Below are positions 1 through 9,330 of a stretch of 64,000 nucleotides of DNA, piece by piece. The DNA is from Allgaiera indica (GTDB taxonomy: Bacteria > Pseudomonadota > Alphaproteobacteria > Rhodobacterales > Rhodobacteraceae), in the NCBI RefSeq assembly GCF_900106675.1, contig NZ_FNOB01000021.1:1-64000 (forward strand), read 5' to 3'. Within the stretch, counting starts at the first letter, position 1, and each line of letters begins with the position of its first letter. The notes beneath the pieces are model-generated. The model saw only the letters and a program-made list of their open reading frames with translations, was not told where the DNA came from and made no database searches. Made by a program: the position numbers and the translations under genes.

Positions 1-440
1 ATCAGGAGATCGGCAGCGTCACGGCAGATGGCGCGTATGACCCCCGGAAATGCCATGACGCCATCGCCGGCCGCGGCGCTCATGCCGTCATTCCGCCCCG
101 CGGGAACGCCAAGCCCCGGAAGCTGATCACTGCCGGTGCCAGGGCACGCAATGAGGCCCTGCGCGCCGCGAGATACCCTGACCGGGCACTCTGACGACGA
201 TGGAGCAGAGATCACCGCCGAAGCCGCGTCGAGATAAGAGCCGGATCAGAAAACGATCCCCGGGGATCGTTTTTGCGGCGATTGGATGCACTGCGTGAAA
301 CTGCTGGGCCAGCGGCTCATGGCCCGGGACTTCGATCGGCAGGTCGCCGAGATCCAGGCCCGCATTGCCATCCTGAACGGCTACCCCGCCCTCGGCAGAC
401 CCGTCACCGAGACCGTGGGATAAATCCCTCCGGGAAAAGG
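1..440 (+). mobile_element. Decayed IS5-family transposase remnant (C-terminal part)
   Basis: Reading from base 3, the frame gives the C-terminal DDE region of an IS5-type transposase (ADGAYDPRKCHDAI, then PPRGNAKP, then ARNEALRAARYPDRAL). It hits a TGA at 192-194 where family members have a tryptophan (L-W-R-R-W-S). Reading continues to SRVE, is interrupted by about 46 extra bases with a perfect palindrome, and resumes one frame over at 286 with MHCVKLLGQRLMARDFD, ending with TAA at 421-423. The copy is dead: one nonsense codon and one frameshifting insertion. The 5' part lies outside the window. The right end of the element should lie near 440-452, just before livF-like sequence begins. Family assignment rests on recognised motifs, not on a search. 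Confidence 0.8.
250..273. repeat. Perfect 24-bp palindrome inside the transposase remnant
   Basis: The half-site AAAACGATCCCC is followed directly by its exact reverse complement, with no loop, and then one further T. It sits in roughly 46 bp that interrupt the transposase reading frame between SRVE and MHCVKLLG. The A-rich and T-rich flanks give it the look of a bidirectional terminator or a small palindromic inserted unit. Confidence 0.85.
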
Positions 441-452
441 AGAGCCTCGCCC

Positions 453-805
453 GTCATCCGATTCGCGCAGCAGAGCCTTTCGCGGGCACCCTTTCGGGGG
501 GGGGCGAGCAGCAGATGGTGGCGCTCGGAAGGGCGCTGATGGCGCGGCCCAGGCTATTGTGCATGGACGAGCCTTCGATGGGCCTGTCGCCGGCCTATGT
601 GGAACAGGTCTTCGACATCATCTAGACCATCGCCGCGCAGGGCACGACGATCTTCATGGTCGAGCAGAACGCCAGTATGGCGCTGTCGATCGCGACACGG
701 GCCTACGTGCTGCAGACCGGTCAGGTGGTGCTGTCGGGGTCGGCCGCCGAGATGCGCGAGAACGACATGATCAGGCACGCCTATCTGGGCGAGTTGAAGA
801 CCTGA
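453..805 (+). pseudogene. livF: LivF-type branched-chain amino acid ABC transporter ATPase, broken C-terminal fragment
   Basis: The fragment starts with [10 protein letters not shown] in one frame. It then shifts to TLSGG(G)[13 protein letters not shown], giving the ABC signature with one extra glycine in a run of nine G. Next come [13 protein letters not shown] (Walker B), the FMVEQNA switch region and AYLGELKT at the C terminus. A TAG at 623-625 interrupts the frame after QVFDII. The first half, with Walker A, is absent and the transposase remnant sits directly upstream, which suggests the insertion sequence landed in livF. LivF normally energises uptake of branched-chain amino acids or related amides. 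This copy cannot make a functional ATPase. Confidence 0.85.
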
Positions 806-857
806 GGCCGCGGCCGGGCGGCGCCGGGCGGCCTTGCGCCGCGCGGCACCGAGCCCG

Positions 858-2021
858 CTAGACAACCGCCCGGCCGGCGATCCAGGTGCCCTTCAGCGCC
901 AGATCCGCGTCCAGATGCACGAAATCGGCGCGCGTTCCGGGCGTCAGCCTGCCGCGCTGGCCCGACAGACCGACGCAGGCGGCGGGCAGGCTGGTCGCCA
1001 TCGCCAATGCCGGGGCCAGGTCCAGCCCGCCCGCGCGATGAATGTTGGCCACCGCCTGCGGTAAGGTGATGTCGGCCCCCGCCAGCGTGCCGTTCGCCAG
1101 CGTCAGCCGGCCCGCGCCCTCGCCCGTCTCACGCCGGATCTCACGCCCGCCCAAGGTGAAGCTTTCCAGGTCGGTCCCGGCCACGGCCATCGCGTCGCTG
1201 ACCAGAAACAGCCTGCCCGGCCCGCGCTTGGCCGCCAACGCGATGCGCAGCGCCTCGGGGGCGACATGCACCAGATCTGCGATCAGCCCGGCCCAGACCT
1301 CGCCCTCGTCCAGCGCCGCCCCGACCAGGCCCGGCGCGCGATGCGACAGCCCGCTCATGGCGTTGAACAGATGGGTGACGCCGCGCGCCCCGGCGGCGAA
1401 GGCCGCGCGCGCCTCTTCCAGCGTGCAGTCGCTATGGCCCAGGGCTACGGTGACCCCCGCCCGCGCCAGCCGCGCGATCTGGTCGGGCGTCGCGGCCGAG
1501 GGCGCCACCGTCACCATCAGCGCCGGCATCCGCGCGGCGGCCGCGCAGATCATCTGCAAATCGTCCTCGTCCATCGGGCGGATCAGATCGGCGGCATGGG
1601 CGCCGTTGCGGCGCGGGTCGATATGGGGGCCTTCCAGATGCAGGCCAAGGAAACCCGGAACCCCGGCGCGCGCGGCGGCGACGCCGGCCTCCAGCACGGC
1701 GCGGGTGACAGCGCGCGGCGCGGTGATCAACGTGGGCAGCAGGCCGGTGCTGCCCAGCCGCGCATGGGCGGCGCAGATCGTCCTGATTTCCTCCGCCGGG
1801 TTCCGCGCGCCCAGCATCACCCCGCCGCCGCCGTTGACCTGCAGATCGATCATCCCCGGCGCCAGTACGCCCCCGTCCAGCGCCACGCCACGTCCCGGCG
1901 GGGCGGCGACCTCGGGCAGGATCGCCGCGACATGGCCGGCCTCGACAACCAGCGCCATGCCGTCGTGAAGGCGCTCGCCGTCGAATATCCGCGCGCCGCT
2001 GTAGATCGTAAGCACCGTCAT
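858..2021 (-). CDS. nagA: N-acetylglucosamine-6-phosphate deacetylase
   Basis: Removes the acetyl group from GlcNAc-6-phosphate to give glucosamine-6-phosphate and acetate in the cytoplasm, the committed step of amino-sugar use. The 387-residue protein is family length. It carries the amidohydrolase-fold landmarks PGMIDLQVNGGGG, HLEGPHIDP (metal ligand Glu), LGHSDCT (metal His), THLFNAMS and LVSDAMAVAG (catalytic Asp). I chose the ATG at 2021 because AAAGGGGCGGGG lies just upstream; an ATG six codons earlier has no comparable ribosome site. A GntR/UTRA regulator remnant lies upstream on the same strand, the usual place for a nagR-type repressor. No nagB is present nearby. Confidence 0.93.
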   Translation of the reverse strand: MTVLTIYSGARIFDGERLHDGMALVVEAGHVAAILPEVAAPPGRGVALDGGVLAPGMIDLQVNGGGGVMLGARNPAEEIRTICAAHARLGSTGLLPTLITAPRAVTRAVLEAGVAAARAGVPGFLGLHLEGPHIDPRRNGAHAADLIRPMDEDDLQMICAAAARMPALMVTVAPSAATPDQIARLARAGVTVALGHSDCTLEEARAAFAAGARGVTHLFNAMSGLSHRAPGLVGAALDEGEVWAGLIADLVHVAPEALRIALAAKRGPGRLFLVSDAMAVAGTDLESFTLGGREIRRETGEGAGRLTLANGTLAGADITLPQAVANIHRAGGLDLAPALAMATSLPAACVGLSGQRGRLTPGTRADFVHLDADLALKGTWIAGRAVV

Positions 2022-2124
2022 CCCCGCCCCTTTGCGCATTTGCGGTGCCGCGCCGTCGCCGGGCGGCCGCCAGCGTCAATGGCCGCGAAGGCCTTGCTCC
2101 GCCATCGTTTCCGCGAAATCCCGG

Positions 2125-2442
2125 TCACGCCGCGCCTCCGACGGTTTCGACCGACGGGCCCAATGCGTCCACGATATCATGGACATCGCAGCAATAGACG
2201 GAATCGACGATCTCGACCACCCGCGCCGAAGCAAGGAAGCAGGTCCGCTCGACCCTCAGCCCGGCGGCGCCCCGCGGCAATTGCAAAGGCCGCGCCCCGC
2301 CGACATCGACGGCCAAGATCCGCTGCACCGCCCGCACCGGGCGCAGCCCCCGGGGGCCGAGATGGTCAGAAAGCGAATTGCGCAAAGCCGTGGGCGCGTA
2401 GATCTCTGACCCGGCGGGGCCGGTCTGCGCCTCCTGGTCCAT
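2125..2442 (-). pseudogene. UTRA-domain fragment of a GntR-family regulator
   Basis: The readable frame contains LGPRGLRPVRAVQRILAV, then LPRGAAGLRVERTCF and VEIVDSVYCCDVHDIV. This follows the pattern of the C-terminal ligand-binding UTRA domain of NagR/HutC-type GntR regulators (..RPVRA.QRI.AV..LP.GAPLLRIER...VE.TRS.YR.D.YDFV). No winged-helix DNA-binding half is visible upstream, and residues ahead of the domain do not resemble the family. It lies 104 bp upstream of nagA on the same strand, which fits a former local repressor. The call rests on motif resemblance only, so a highly divergent but real small protein cannot be excluded. Confidence 0.5.
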
Positions 2443-2574
2443 CACCTGTCCTTCGTGCCATCGCTCCGACCGGGCGCGCCACGGTTGGCGCCGGCTTGGA
2501 TCACACGGACGATACCAAGTTGGCCCCTGAAGAAAAGCCCCGGCGGGCCAGAGCGCCTGCACGACCGGACAGGC

Positions 2575-3783
2575 CTAGCTTGCCGCGCGGCGTTCGGTGG
2601 CGAAATAGGCCAGCGCGGCCAGCGGCACGATCACTCCGATCAGCACCACGCGGGGCCAGCCGCCGCTGGCATAGGCCCAGCCGCCGACGCCCGAGGCCAG
2701 CGCGCCGCCCATGAAGAAGGTGGCCATGTAGATGCCGTTGATCCGGGCGCGCAGATCGGGGTGCAGCACGAACAGCATCCGCTGGCTGATGACCATGTTG
2801 GCGGTGGTGCAGAAGTCGATCATCACCGCCGCCGCGACCAGGATCCCCAGCCCCAGCGCCGTACCATGCGGCGCCGCCAGCGTCGCCAGCACCGCAAGCC
2901 CTGCCCCCAGCATTGCCGCCACCGTGCCGGGCTGGCCTAGCCCCCGGTCGGCCAGCCAGCCCGCGATCGGCGCCGAGACCGCACCCGAAACCCCCGCCAG
3001 CGCGAACAGCGCCACGCCATTCTGGCTAAGCCCATAGGCGGGCCCAAGCAGCAGAAGCGGCACGCAGGTCCAAAACAGCGTGAAAACCCCGAACATTGCC
3101 GCCTGATACAGCGCCCGGCGGCGCAGCACCGGTTCGTCGCGCACCAGACGCCCCATCGAGACCAGCAGTTCCGCATAGCTGGGCCGGCTGGCGGGGCGGC
3201 GCGGCGGCAGGCTGCGGGCCAGGACGCCGGCAAGCGCCACCATCGCCAGCGACGAGATCAGGAAGATCGCGTGCCACGACAGGCTTTCGGTGACGAAGCT
3301 GGCCACCGGCCGCGCCAGCATGATGCCGAACATCAGCCCGCTCATGACATTGCCGACCACCCGGCCCCGCACCGCTTCGGGCGCCATGTGGGACGCATAG
3401 GGCACCAGCACCTGCACCGCCACCGATCCCAGCCCGATCGCCAGCCCGGCGGCAAGGAAGATCGCGGCGCTCGGCGCCATCGCCTGCACCAGCAGGCCAG
3501 CCGCCGCCAGCCCGATCAGCCCCAGCACCAGGGCGCGGTTCTCCACCTTGTCGGCCAGCGGCACCAGCAGCAGCAGCCCCAGGCCGAAACCCACCTGCGT
3601 CAGCGTCACGATCAGCCCCGCCGCCGCGGGCGGCATATGCAGCGCCGTGCGGATCGGGTCGACCAGCGGTTGCGCATAGTAAAGGTTGGCCGCGATCATG
3701 CCGCAAGCCGTGGCCAGAAGCAGGGTCAGGGCCGCAGAGATCGCCGGCCTACCCGCCGCCGGCGTGGTGGTATCAGTCGCCAT
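2575..3783 (-). CDS. MFS transporter, 12-TM drug/metabolite exporter type
   Basis: A 402-residue protein, almost entirely hydrophobic segments, with the major facilitator layout. TM1 carries CGMIAANLYYAQPL, typical of the YgaY/arabinose-efflux-like subgroup. The loop between TM2 and TM3 has the motif-A-like stretch VPLADKVENRALVLG. A second half follows with LADRGLGQPG in the equivalent TM8-TM9 loop. Substrate cannot be told from sequence. The ATG at 3783 is preferred over a TTG two codons upstream. The gene stands alone: nagA and the regulator remnant end before it, and the TIM/MGS fusion upstream ends 114 bp away. A CCTAGGTAA promoter-like motif lies about 52 bp upstream. Confidence 0.85.
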   Translation of the reverse strand: MATDTTTPAAGRPAISAALTLLLATACGMIAANLYYAQPLVDPIRTALHMPPAAAGLIVTLTQVGFGLGLLLLVPLADKVENRALVLGLIGLAAAGLLVQAMAPSAAIFLAAGLAIGLGSVAVQVLVPYASHMAPEAVRGRVVGNVMSGLMFGIMLARPVASFVTESLSWHAIFLISSLAMVALAGVLARSLPPRRPASRPSYAELLVSMGRLVRDEPVLRRRALYQAAMFGVFTLFWTCVPLLLLGPAYGLSQNGVALFALAGVSGAVSAPIAGWLADRGLGQPGTVAAMLGAGLAVLATLAAPHGTALGLGILVAAAVMIDFCTTANMVISQRMLFVLHPDLRARINGIYMATFFMGGALASGVGGWAYASGGWPRVVLIGVIVPLAALAYFATERRAAS

Positions 3784-3834
3784 GTCCAAATCCGTGAAAG
3801 CTTGGGAAGGCCCGGCAGGACGCCGGGACCCGCC

Positions 3835-3846
3835 TTACCTAGGGCG
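3835..3846 (-). promoter_or_regulatory. Promoter-like motif upstream of the MFS gene
   Basis: On the minus strand this reads CGCCCTAGGTAA, about 52 bp before the MFS start codon. The same 12 bases occur about 49 bp before the malonyl-CoA decarboxylase start. The core CTAGGT resembles a -10 region. Assignment as a promoter is inference from position and recurrence. Confidence 0.35.
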
Positions 3847-3896
3847 CCGCCAGGCGCTGACCAGCCCCCCAGCGGCGAGGATCGCGCCGCCTAACG

Positions 3897-4964
3897 CTAG
3901 CCCTGGCCCCAGAAGGCGGCCGCGACCAGATCCGCCGCCGCGCTGCTGAGCGCGATGGGAATGTCGTGCATGATTGCCAGCCGTGTCAGCGCCTGCAGAT
4001 CGACATCGCTGCCATGCGGCGACATCGGATCGGCGAAGAAGATCACCGCGTCCAGCTCTGCGGTCGCGACCAGGGCGCCCAGCTGCTGATCGCCACCGCG
4101 CGCGCCGCGCTGCAGGCGCTGGATGTTGAGGTCGGGAAACGCGCCCGACAGCAGCCGCCCGGTGCCTCCGGTGCAGACCAGCCGGTGCCCGGCCAGCGCC
4201 GCGCGGTGGCGCGCCACCCAGGCCTGCAGATGCGCCTTGCGTCCGTCATGGGCGACCAGGGCGATCTTGCGCGGCGCGGTCGAGGCCGCCTGGGCCCGCG
4301 CGCAGCCCCCCAGGATCGCATGGATCTGGCGCACGAAATCGCCGCCGGGCTCGAAGGCACCGGCAAAGGCCGCGGTGCCCACCGTGAACCCCGCCGCACC
4401 CGCCCCCGCGACGGTGGCGATCCGTTCGGCGCTGTCGATACTGCCGGCCACGATCACCGGCTTGGTCACCGCCGCCGCCACCCGCCGCATCAGATCCGGC
4501 ACATCGCCCTGAAAGCGGTAGGCCAGCAGATCCAGCCCGTGGACATGTTCCAGATCCGCCAGCCCGCGGGCCGAGGCGACGATCTCTTCCGCCGGGCCCT
4601 CCAGCACGCTGGGATGGCCGGTGATCCGCCCCGGAAAGGGATAATAGCGCAGGGGATGGTCGCGGGTGACCTCGGTCACCGCCGCGGCCCTGGTGCCGCC
4701 CAGCAGGCAATCCACGTCCAGATCCACCGCCGCGCGGGCCGAGGCAAGCTCGCTGTCCTCGTCGAGGCTGACGACCTCCAGATAGGATCGTCCGCCCGCC
4801 GCGCAGATGGTCTGCGCCAGCCCGCGCAGATCGTCGAACGGCAGGCCGACGTCCTTGAAGCCGATATGGCGTACGCCGCCCTCCAGCGCCTGTTCCAGCC
4901 GCGCCCGCGCCTCGGGGATGGTGCGGTCGTTCTCGGTCAGCATCAGGATGAAGTTGAAGGCCAT
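3897..4964 (-). CDS. TIM-barrel protein fused to methylglyoxal synthase
   Basis: A 355-residue two-domain protein. Residues 1-225 look like a phosphate-binding TIM barrel (HisA/HisF- or keto-sugar-phosphate-aldolase-like): VIVAGSIDS near 170 and AGFTVGTAAF near 191 are the two glycine loops that usually grip a phosphate. Residues 232-352 are a methylglyoxal synthase: LVAHDGRK (His239-Asp240), TGGTG 265-269, GGDQQ (Asp292), then Asp312, His317 and Asp320 in the spacing of the E. coli MgsA active site. The MGS half should convert dihydroxyacetone phosphate to methylglyoxal and phosphate. The barrel's reaction is unknown; supplying or sensing DHAP is a guess. AAAAGG precedes the ATG. Stand-alone MgsA is about 150 residues, so the fusion is real on length. 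Confidence 0.75.
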   Translation of the reverse strand: MAFNFILMLTENDRTIPEARARLEQALEGGVRHIGFKDVGLPFDDLRGLAQTICAAGGRSYLEVVSLDEDSELASARAAVDLDVDCLLGGTRAAAVTEVTRDHPLRYYPFPGRITGHPSVLEGPAEEIVASARGLADLEHVHGLDLLAYRFQGDVPDLMRRVAAAVTKPVIVAGSIDSAERIATVAGAGAAGFTVGTAAFAGAFEPGGDFVRQIHAILGGCARAQAASTAPRKIALVAHDGRKAHLQAWVARHRAALAGHRLVCTGGTGRLLSGAFPDLNIQRLQRGARGGDQQLGALVATAELDAVIFFADPMSPHGSDVDLQALTRLAIMHDIPIALSSAAADLVAAAFWGQG

Positions 4965-5078
4965 GGCGGCACCTTTTGGTTTGCGCCGCCATGCTACCCC
5001 GCGCGACCGCCCGATCCAACCCGGCCCTTCACGCCCGCCCCCGTGCTTTCCGGACCCCGCACCTACAAGACCCCGCGT

Positions 5079-6626
5079 CTAAAGGAAGGCGTCGGGTTCG
5101 GACGCCTTCTTGCGGGCGACGTAATCGTTCAGCGCGTCGTTGACCGCGGGGTCGAGCGCCGGCGCCTGATAATCGCCCAGCATCTTCGCCACCCGGCGCC
5201 CCGCCAGCGTCTGGGTGTCGCGCGCGCCTTCTTCGTCCCAGGTCTCGAAGGGCTTGTAATCCAGCATCTCGCTGCGCCAGAAGGCGGTCTTGAAATTCGC
5301 CTGGGTATGGGCGCAGCCAAGGTAGTGGCCGCCGGGCCCGACCTCTCGGATCGCATCCATCGCCTGGCCGTTGGTGTCAATCTGAATACCCTGCGCCAGA
5401 TGGTGCAGCGTGCCCAGCTGATCGGCATCCATCACGAATTTCTCGTAGGACGACACCAGCCCGCCTTCCAGCCAGCCGCAGGCGTGCAGCATGAAGTTCA
5501 CCCCCGCCAGAAGCGCCATGTTCAGGCTGTTGGCGCTTTCATACCCGGCCTGCGCATCGGGCAGTTTCGAGCCGCAGAAGGCCCCGCCCGAGCGGTAGGG
5601 CAGGCCCAGCCGCCGCGCCAGCTGGCCGGCGCCATAGGTGATATGCGCGGCCTCCGGCGTGCCGAAGGTGGGGGCGCCGGAATTCATGTCGATCGAGGTC
5701 ACGAAGGCGCCGAAGATCACCGGCGCGCCGGGGCGCACCAGCTGGCTGTAGGCGACACCGGCCAGCACCTCGGCCAGCACCTGGGTCAGCGTGCCCGCGA
5801 CGGTGACCGGCGCCATCGCCCCCCCGACGATGAACGGAGAGATGATCGCCGCCTGATTGGCGGCAGCGTAGACTTCCAGCGCGCCCATCATCGTGCTGTC
5901 GAAGGTCAGAGGAGAGTTGATGTTGATCAGCGAGGTCATCACCGTGTTCGCGTCGACGAAATCGGCGCCGAACAGCACCTTCGCCATCTCGACCGAATCC
6001 GCCGCGCGCACCGGTTCGGTGACCGATCCCATGAACGGCTTGTCCGACAGCGTCATATGCGCCAGCAGCATGTCCAGATGGCGCTTGTTCACCGGAATGT
6101 CGGTGGGTTCGCACACCGTGCCGCCGGAATGGTGCAGCCATTTCGACATATAGCCCAGCTTCACGAAATTGCGGAAATCCTCGATCGTGGCATAGCGGCG
6201 GCCGCGCTCGGCGTCGCGCACGAAGGGCGGGCCGTAGACCGGCGCCAGCACCAGGTTGCGGCCGCCGATCTCGACCGATCTGGCGGGGTTGCGGGCGTGC
6301 TGGGTGAATTGCGACGGCGCCGTGGCGCACAGCTTGCGCGCCAAACCGCGCGGGATATGCACGCGCTCGCCGCGCACCTCGGCGCCGGCCTCGCGCCAGC
6401 GCGCAAGCGCCGCCGGGTTCTCGACGAAATTGACGCCGATCTCTTCCAGCACCGTCTCGGCGTTCGCCTCGATGATCTCCAGAGCCTCGTCGTTCAGAAG
6501 CTCGAAATCGGGAATGTTGCGCGTGATGTAGCGCGCGGTTTCGAAATGCACCGCCGTGCGCTCGGCCCGGCGCGCCGCACCGCCACCGCCCCGCGCCCTG
6601 CGTCCCCTGACAGCCTCTTCGCTCAT
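5079..6626 (-). CDS. Trimethylamine methyltransferase (MttB) family protein, non-pyrrolysine type
   Basis: A 515-residue cytoplasmic methyltransferase of the MttB superfamily. The family moves a methyl group from a quaternary or tertiary amine (trimethylamine, glycine betaine, carnitine and others) to a corrinoid protein. Visible family stretches include [11 protein letters not shown] near the N terminus, [33 protein letters not shown], then [14 protein letters not shown] and [13 protein letters not shown] near the C terminus. The frame runs through without an in-frame amber codon, so it is not a pyrrolysine enzyme and is closer to the MtgB-type glycine betaine group. GGAGGCTAGGC sits before the start. 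No corrinoid protein gene is visible nearby. Substrate is not determinable; several rhodobacterial paralogues exist per genome. Confidence 0.85.
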   Translation of the reverse strand: MSEEAVRGRRARGGGGAARRAERTAVHFETARYITRNIPDFELLNDEALEIIEANAETVLEEIGVNFVENPAALARWREAGAEVRGERVHIPRGLARKLCATAPSQFTQHARNPARSVEIGGRNLVLAPVYGPPFVRDAERGRRYATIEDFRNFVKLGYMSKWLHHSGGTVCEPTDIPVNKRHLDMLLAHMTLSDKPFMGSVTEPVRAADSVEMAKVLFGADFVDANTVMTSLININSPLTFDSTMMGALEVYAAANQAAIISPFIVGGAMAPVTVAGTLTQVLAEVLAGVAYSQLVRPGAPVIFGAFVTSIDMNSGAPTFGTPEAAHITYGAGQLARRLGLPYRSGGAFCGSKLPDAQAGYESANSLNMALLAGVNFMLHACGWLEGGLVSSYEKFVMDADQLGTLHHLAQGIQIDTNGQAMDAIREVGPGGHYLGCAHTQANFKTAFWRSEMLDYKPFETWDEEGARDTQTLAGRRVAKMLGDYQAPALDPAVNDALNDYVARKKASEPDAFL

Positions 6627-6787
6627 GCCTAGCCTCCGCTTCGATGGCCTCCTTTTACCGCTTTGCGCGCGCCGTCATCACCGGATTGCGGCGCCTGAGG
6701 CGAAAAACCGACATCCTTGCAGCATGGCCCCCGCAGCGGGCCGCCCTGCCCTCTTGCACCCGCCCGCGCGCGCCCCTATGGGAAGTC

Positions 6788-8353
6788 ATGACCCAGCACG
6801 ACCGCCTTCTCATCATCGACTTCGGATCCCAGGTGACGCAGCTGATCGCGCGCCGCCTGCGAGAGCTGAACGTCTATTGCGAAATCCACCCCTATCAGAA
6901 CGTCACCGACGCCTTCCTGAAGGACTTTGCCCCGCGCGCGATCATCTTCTCGGGCGGGCCCGACAGCGTGACGCGCGAAGGCAGCCCGCGCCCGCCGAAG
7001 GCAGCCTATCAGATGGGCGTGCCGATCCTGGGCATCTGCTACGGCCAGCAGGTAATGATGCAGGATCTTGGCGGGTTGGTGGAAGCCGGCCAAAGCCACA
7101 CCGCCGAATTCGGCCGCGCCTATGTGACGCCTGCCGAGCGCCGCGTTGATCTGCTCAACGGCTGGTTTATGGACGGCACCGGGCGCGAACAGGTCTGGAT
7201 GAGCCACGGCGATCACGTCAGCAAGCTGGCCCCGGGGTTCGAGGTCTGCGGCACCTCGCCCGGCGCGCCCTTCGCGATCACTGCGGATCTGGCGCGCAAT
7301 TTCTACGCCGTGCAGTTCCACCCCGAGGTCCACCATACCCCGAACGGCAAGACGCTCTACGAGAATTTCGTGCGCATGGCGGGCTTTACGGGCGACTGGA
7401 CGATGGCGGGCTACCGCGATGAGGCAATCCGCCAGATCCGCGAACAGGTCGGCGACGCGCATGTGATCTGCGGCCTGTCGGGCGGGGTCGACAGTTCGGT
7501 CACCGCCATTCTGCTGCATGAGGCGATCGGCGATCAGCTGACCTGCGTCTTCGTCGATCATGGCCTGCTGCGGATGAACGAGGCCGACGAAGTGGTCACG
7601 ATGTTTCGCGACCATTACAACATCAAGCTGATCCATGCCGATGAAAGCGCGCTGTTCCTCGGCGCGCTGGAAGGGGTTTCCGACCCCGAGGTCAAGCGCA
7701 AGACGATCGGCCGGCTGTTCATCGACGTGTTCCAGAAATACGCCGCCCAGATCGAGGGCGCCGAATATCTGGCGCAGGGCACGCTATACCCGGATGTGAT
7801 TGAATCGGTGTCGTTTTCCGGCGGCCCTTCGGTCACGATCAAGTCCCACCACAATGTCGGCGGCCTGCCCGAGAAGATGGGGCTGAAACTGGTCGAGCCG
7901 CTGCGCGAACTGTTCAAGGATGAGGTCCGCGCGCTGGGCCGCGAGCTTGGCCTGCCCGACAGTTTCATCGGCCGCCACCCCTTTCCCGGCCCCGGCCTGG
8001 CGATCCGATGCCCCGGAGAAATCACCCGCGAAAAGCTGGAGATCCTGCGCCGCGCCGATGCGGTCTATATCGACCAGATCCGCAAGCACGGGCTTTACGA
8101 CGAGATCTGGCAGGCCTTCGTGGCCATCCTGCCGGTGCGCACCGTCGGGGTGATGGGCGACGGGCGCACCTATGATTTCGCCTGCGCCCTGCGCGCCGTG
8201 ACATCCGTCGACGGCATGACCGCCGACTACTACCCGTTCAGCCACGAATTCCTGGGCGAGACCGCGACGCGGATCATCAACGAGGTCAAGGGGATCAACC
8301 GGGTCACCTATGATATCACCTCGAAGCCGCCGGGAACGATCGAATGGGAATGA
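6788..8353 (+). CDS. guaA: GMP synthase (glutamine-hydrolysing)
   Basis: Converts XMP, ATP and glutamine to GMP, the last step of guanylate synthesis. The 521-residue protein has the class I glutamine amidotransferase domain first (LGICYGQQ with nucleophile Cys84, and FHPEVHH for the catalytic His/Glu). The ATP-pyrophosphatase domain follows, with the P-loop SGGVDSS and FVDHGLLR. The C-terminal dimerisation domain contains [12 protein letters not shown] and ends [11 protein letters not shown], the conserved GuaA tail. The ATG at 6788 fits the family N terminus and has GGGAAG close upstream. It is divergent from the MttB-like gene; the 161-bp gap holds both promoters but I see no clear operator. 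Confidence 0.97.
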   Translation: MTQHDRLLIIDFGSQVTQLIARRLRELNVYCEIHPYQNVTDAFLKDFAPRAIIFSGGPDSVTREGSPRPPKAAYQMGVPILGICYGQQVMMQDLGGLVEAGQSHTAEFGRAYVTPAERRVDLLNGWFMDGTGREQVWMSHGDHVSKLAPGFEVCGTSPGAPFAITADLARNFYAVQFHPEVHHTPNGKTLYENFVRMAGFTGDWTMAGYRDEAIRQIREQVGDAHVICGLSGGVDSSVTAILLHEAIGDQLTCVFVDHGLLRMNEADEVVTMFRDHYNIKLIHADESALFLGALEGVSDPEVKRKTIGRLFIDVFQKYAAQIEGAEYLAQGTLYPDVIESVSFSGGPSVTIKSHHNVGGLPEKMGLKLVEPLRELFKDEVRALGRELGLPDSFIGRHPFPGPGLAIRCPGEITREKLEILRRADAVYIDQIRKHGLYDEIWQAFVAILPVRTVGVMGDGRTYDFACALRAVTSVDGMTADYYPFSHEFLGETATRIINEVKGINRVTYDITSKPPGTIEWE

Positions 8354-8546
8354 CGCCCTGTGATGGGCGACCGGTCCTGCCGGGATAACAGCCCTGACGG
8401 GGGCCGGCCGGCGCAGCGGCGCGCGCGCGGCCCTTCCGAAGTGTTTCACCGCAAACACCGACCGCCTTTGACGGATCGCTCCGCCCGGCGGACGGCCAGC
8501 GAAACCTGCTTTGTCGGCGCCCCGCGCTTGCGCGGATGCCGGGGCC

Positions 8547-8924
8547 TTACCCCCCCGAGGTGCTCGCCGTCCCGACCCCCAGCACGGTGACCCAGCGCCG
8601 CAGCTCGACCGGGCCCTGCGCGGCCAGGCGCTGGCGCAGCCCTTCCAGATCGGGTGTTTCCGTCTCTTCGACGCGCAGGAAGATCGCGCCCTCTGCCGTG
8701 CAGCGCATCAGCCCCAGCCGCAGCCCCGCCGCCTGCAGCGCCGTGCTGATCGCGGCCAGGCCCGTCCAGGGATCGGCGGCCTGCAATTCCAGCTCGTATC
8801 CAAGGCGGACCGCGGGAAAGGCGCGCCGGGTGGCGGCGATCTGTTCGGCGGGAACACCGGTTGCCAGGCCCACGGTCTGCGGCTGCGTTGCGGGCAGGGC
8901 CACGGTCTGCGGTTGCGCTGTCAT
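8547..8924 (-). CDS. Hypothetical protein with ACT-like fold pattern
   Basis: A 125-residue cytoplasmic protein I do not recognise. The first 20 residues contain a direct duplication (QPQTVALPAT then QPQTVGLATG). The remainder alternates strand and helix like a ferredoxin/ACT-type fold (VRLGYELEL, LAAISTALQAAGLRLGLM, GAIFLRVEETE, LEGLRQRLAAQG, LRRWVTVLGVG), but this is a pattern impression only. AAGGAG lies five bases before the ATG at 8924, which supports translation, and codon use matches the neighbours. It is convergent with guaA and apparently monocistronic. Confidence 0.6.
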   Translation of the reverse strand: MTAQPQTVALPATQPQTVGLATGVPAEQIAATRRAFPAVRLGYELELQAADPWTGLAAISTALQAAGLRLGLMRCTAEGAIFLRVEETETPDLEGLRQRLAAQGPVELRRWVTVLGVGTASTSGG

Positions 8925-9330
8925 CACGTCTCCTTCGCGCCGGGCGCGGATCTTGGGAAGGAAAACGCGGGGGTTTCCTTCGCTTTAGCTGCACTTGTTT
9001 CGCGCCCGCAAGCTGATGCTCAAATCGGCGCGTATCTCTGTTGTGTCCTACGCCCCTCGCCGACGATCCGCAAGGGGCCGGATGCCAAGCAAGCGACGCA
9101 GGGGCCCTCACCAGAGGCGACCGCTCGCCCCCAAAACGATCCGGGGTCGGACAGCGCAAATCCCCGCCCGGCATGTCGCCGACGGCCTTCGGCACGGTCG
9201 GACCGGCGGTGGATGTGGGCGGGGCGGGCCCGGCGGGGCGCGCCGGGCGGCAAGGGCGTTGCGAGGGTGCGGCCTCCGGGCCGGAAGTCAATGGCCGGGG
9301 CCGCAGGCGCGCGGCCCGGGCGTCTTGCCG
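8925..9330. other. Gene-free stretch upstream of the small hypothetical gene
   Basis: About 400 bp between the start of the 125-residue gene and the end of fliG. I see no family-like reading frame, tRNA or convincing hairpin with a T-run. The first 70 bp should hold the promoter of the hypothetical gene. GC content is as high as in the neighbouring genes. Confidence 0.5.

Noticed and set aside
5079-6626. Possible pyrrolysine in the MttB-family protein
   Set aside because: The frame has no internal amber codon, and no pyl genes or corrinoid partner are visible.
3966-6632. Very long plus-strand reading frame (888 codons) opposite the TIM/MGS and MttB genes
   Set aside because: It is antisense to two well-supported genes, is rich in Arg, His and Gln as expected for a mirror frame in high-GC DNA, and matches no family.
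8446-9291. Minus-strand frame of 281 codons overlapping the small hypothetical gene
   Set aside because: Its composition is Pro/Arg/Ala-rich shadow sequence; the competing 125-residue frame has a proper AAGGAG site and a fold-like pattern.
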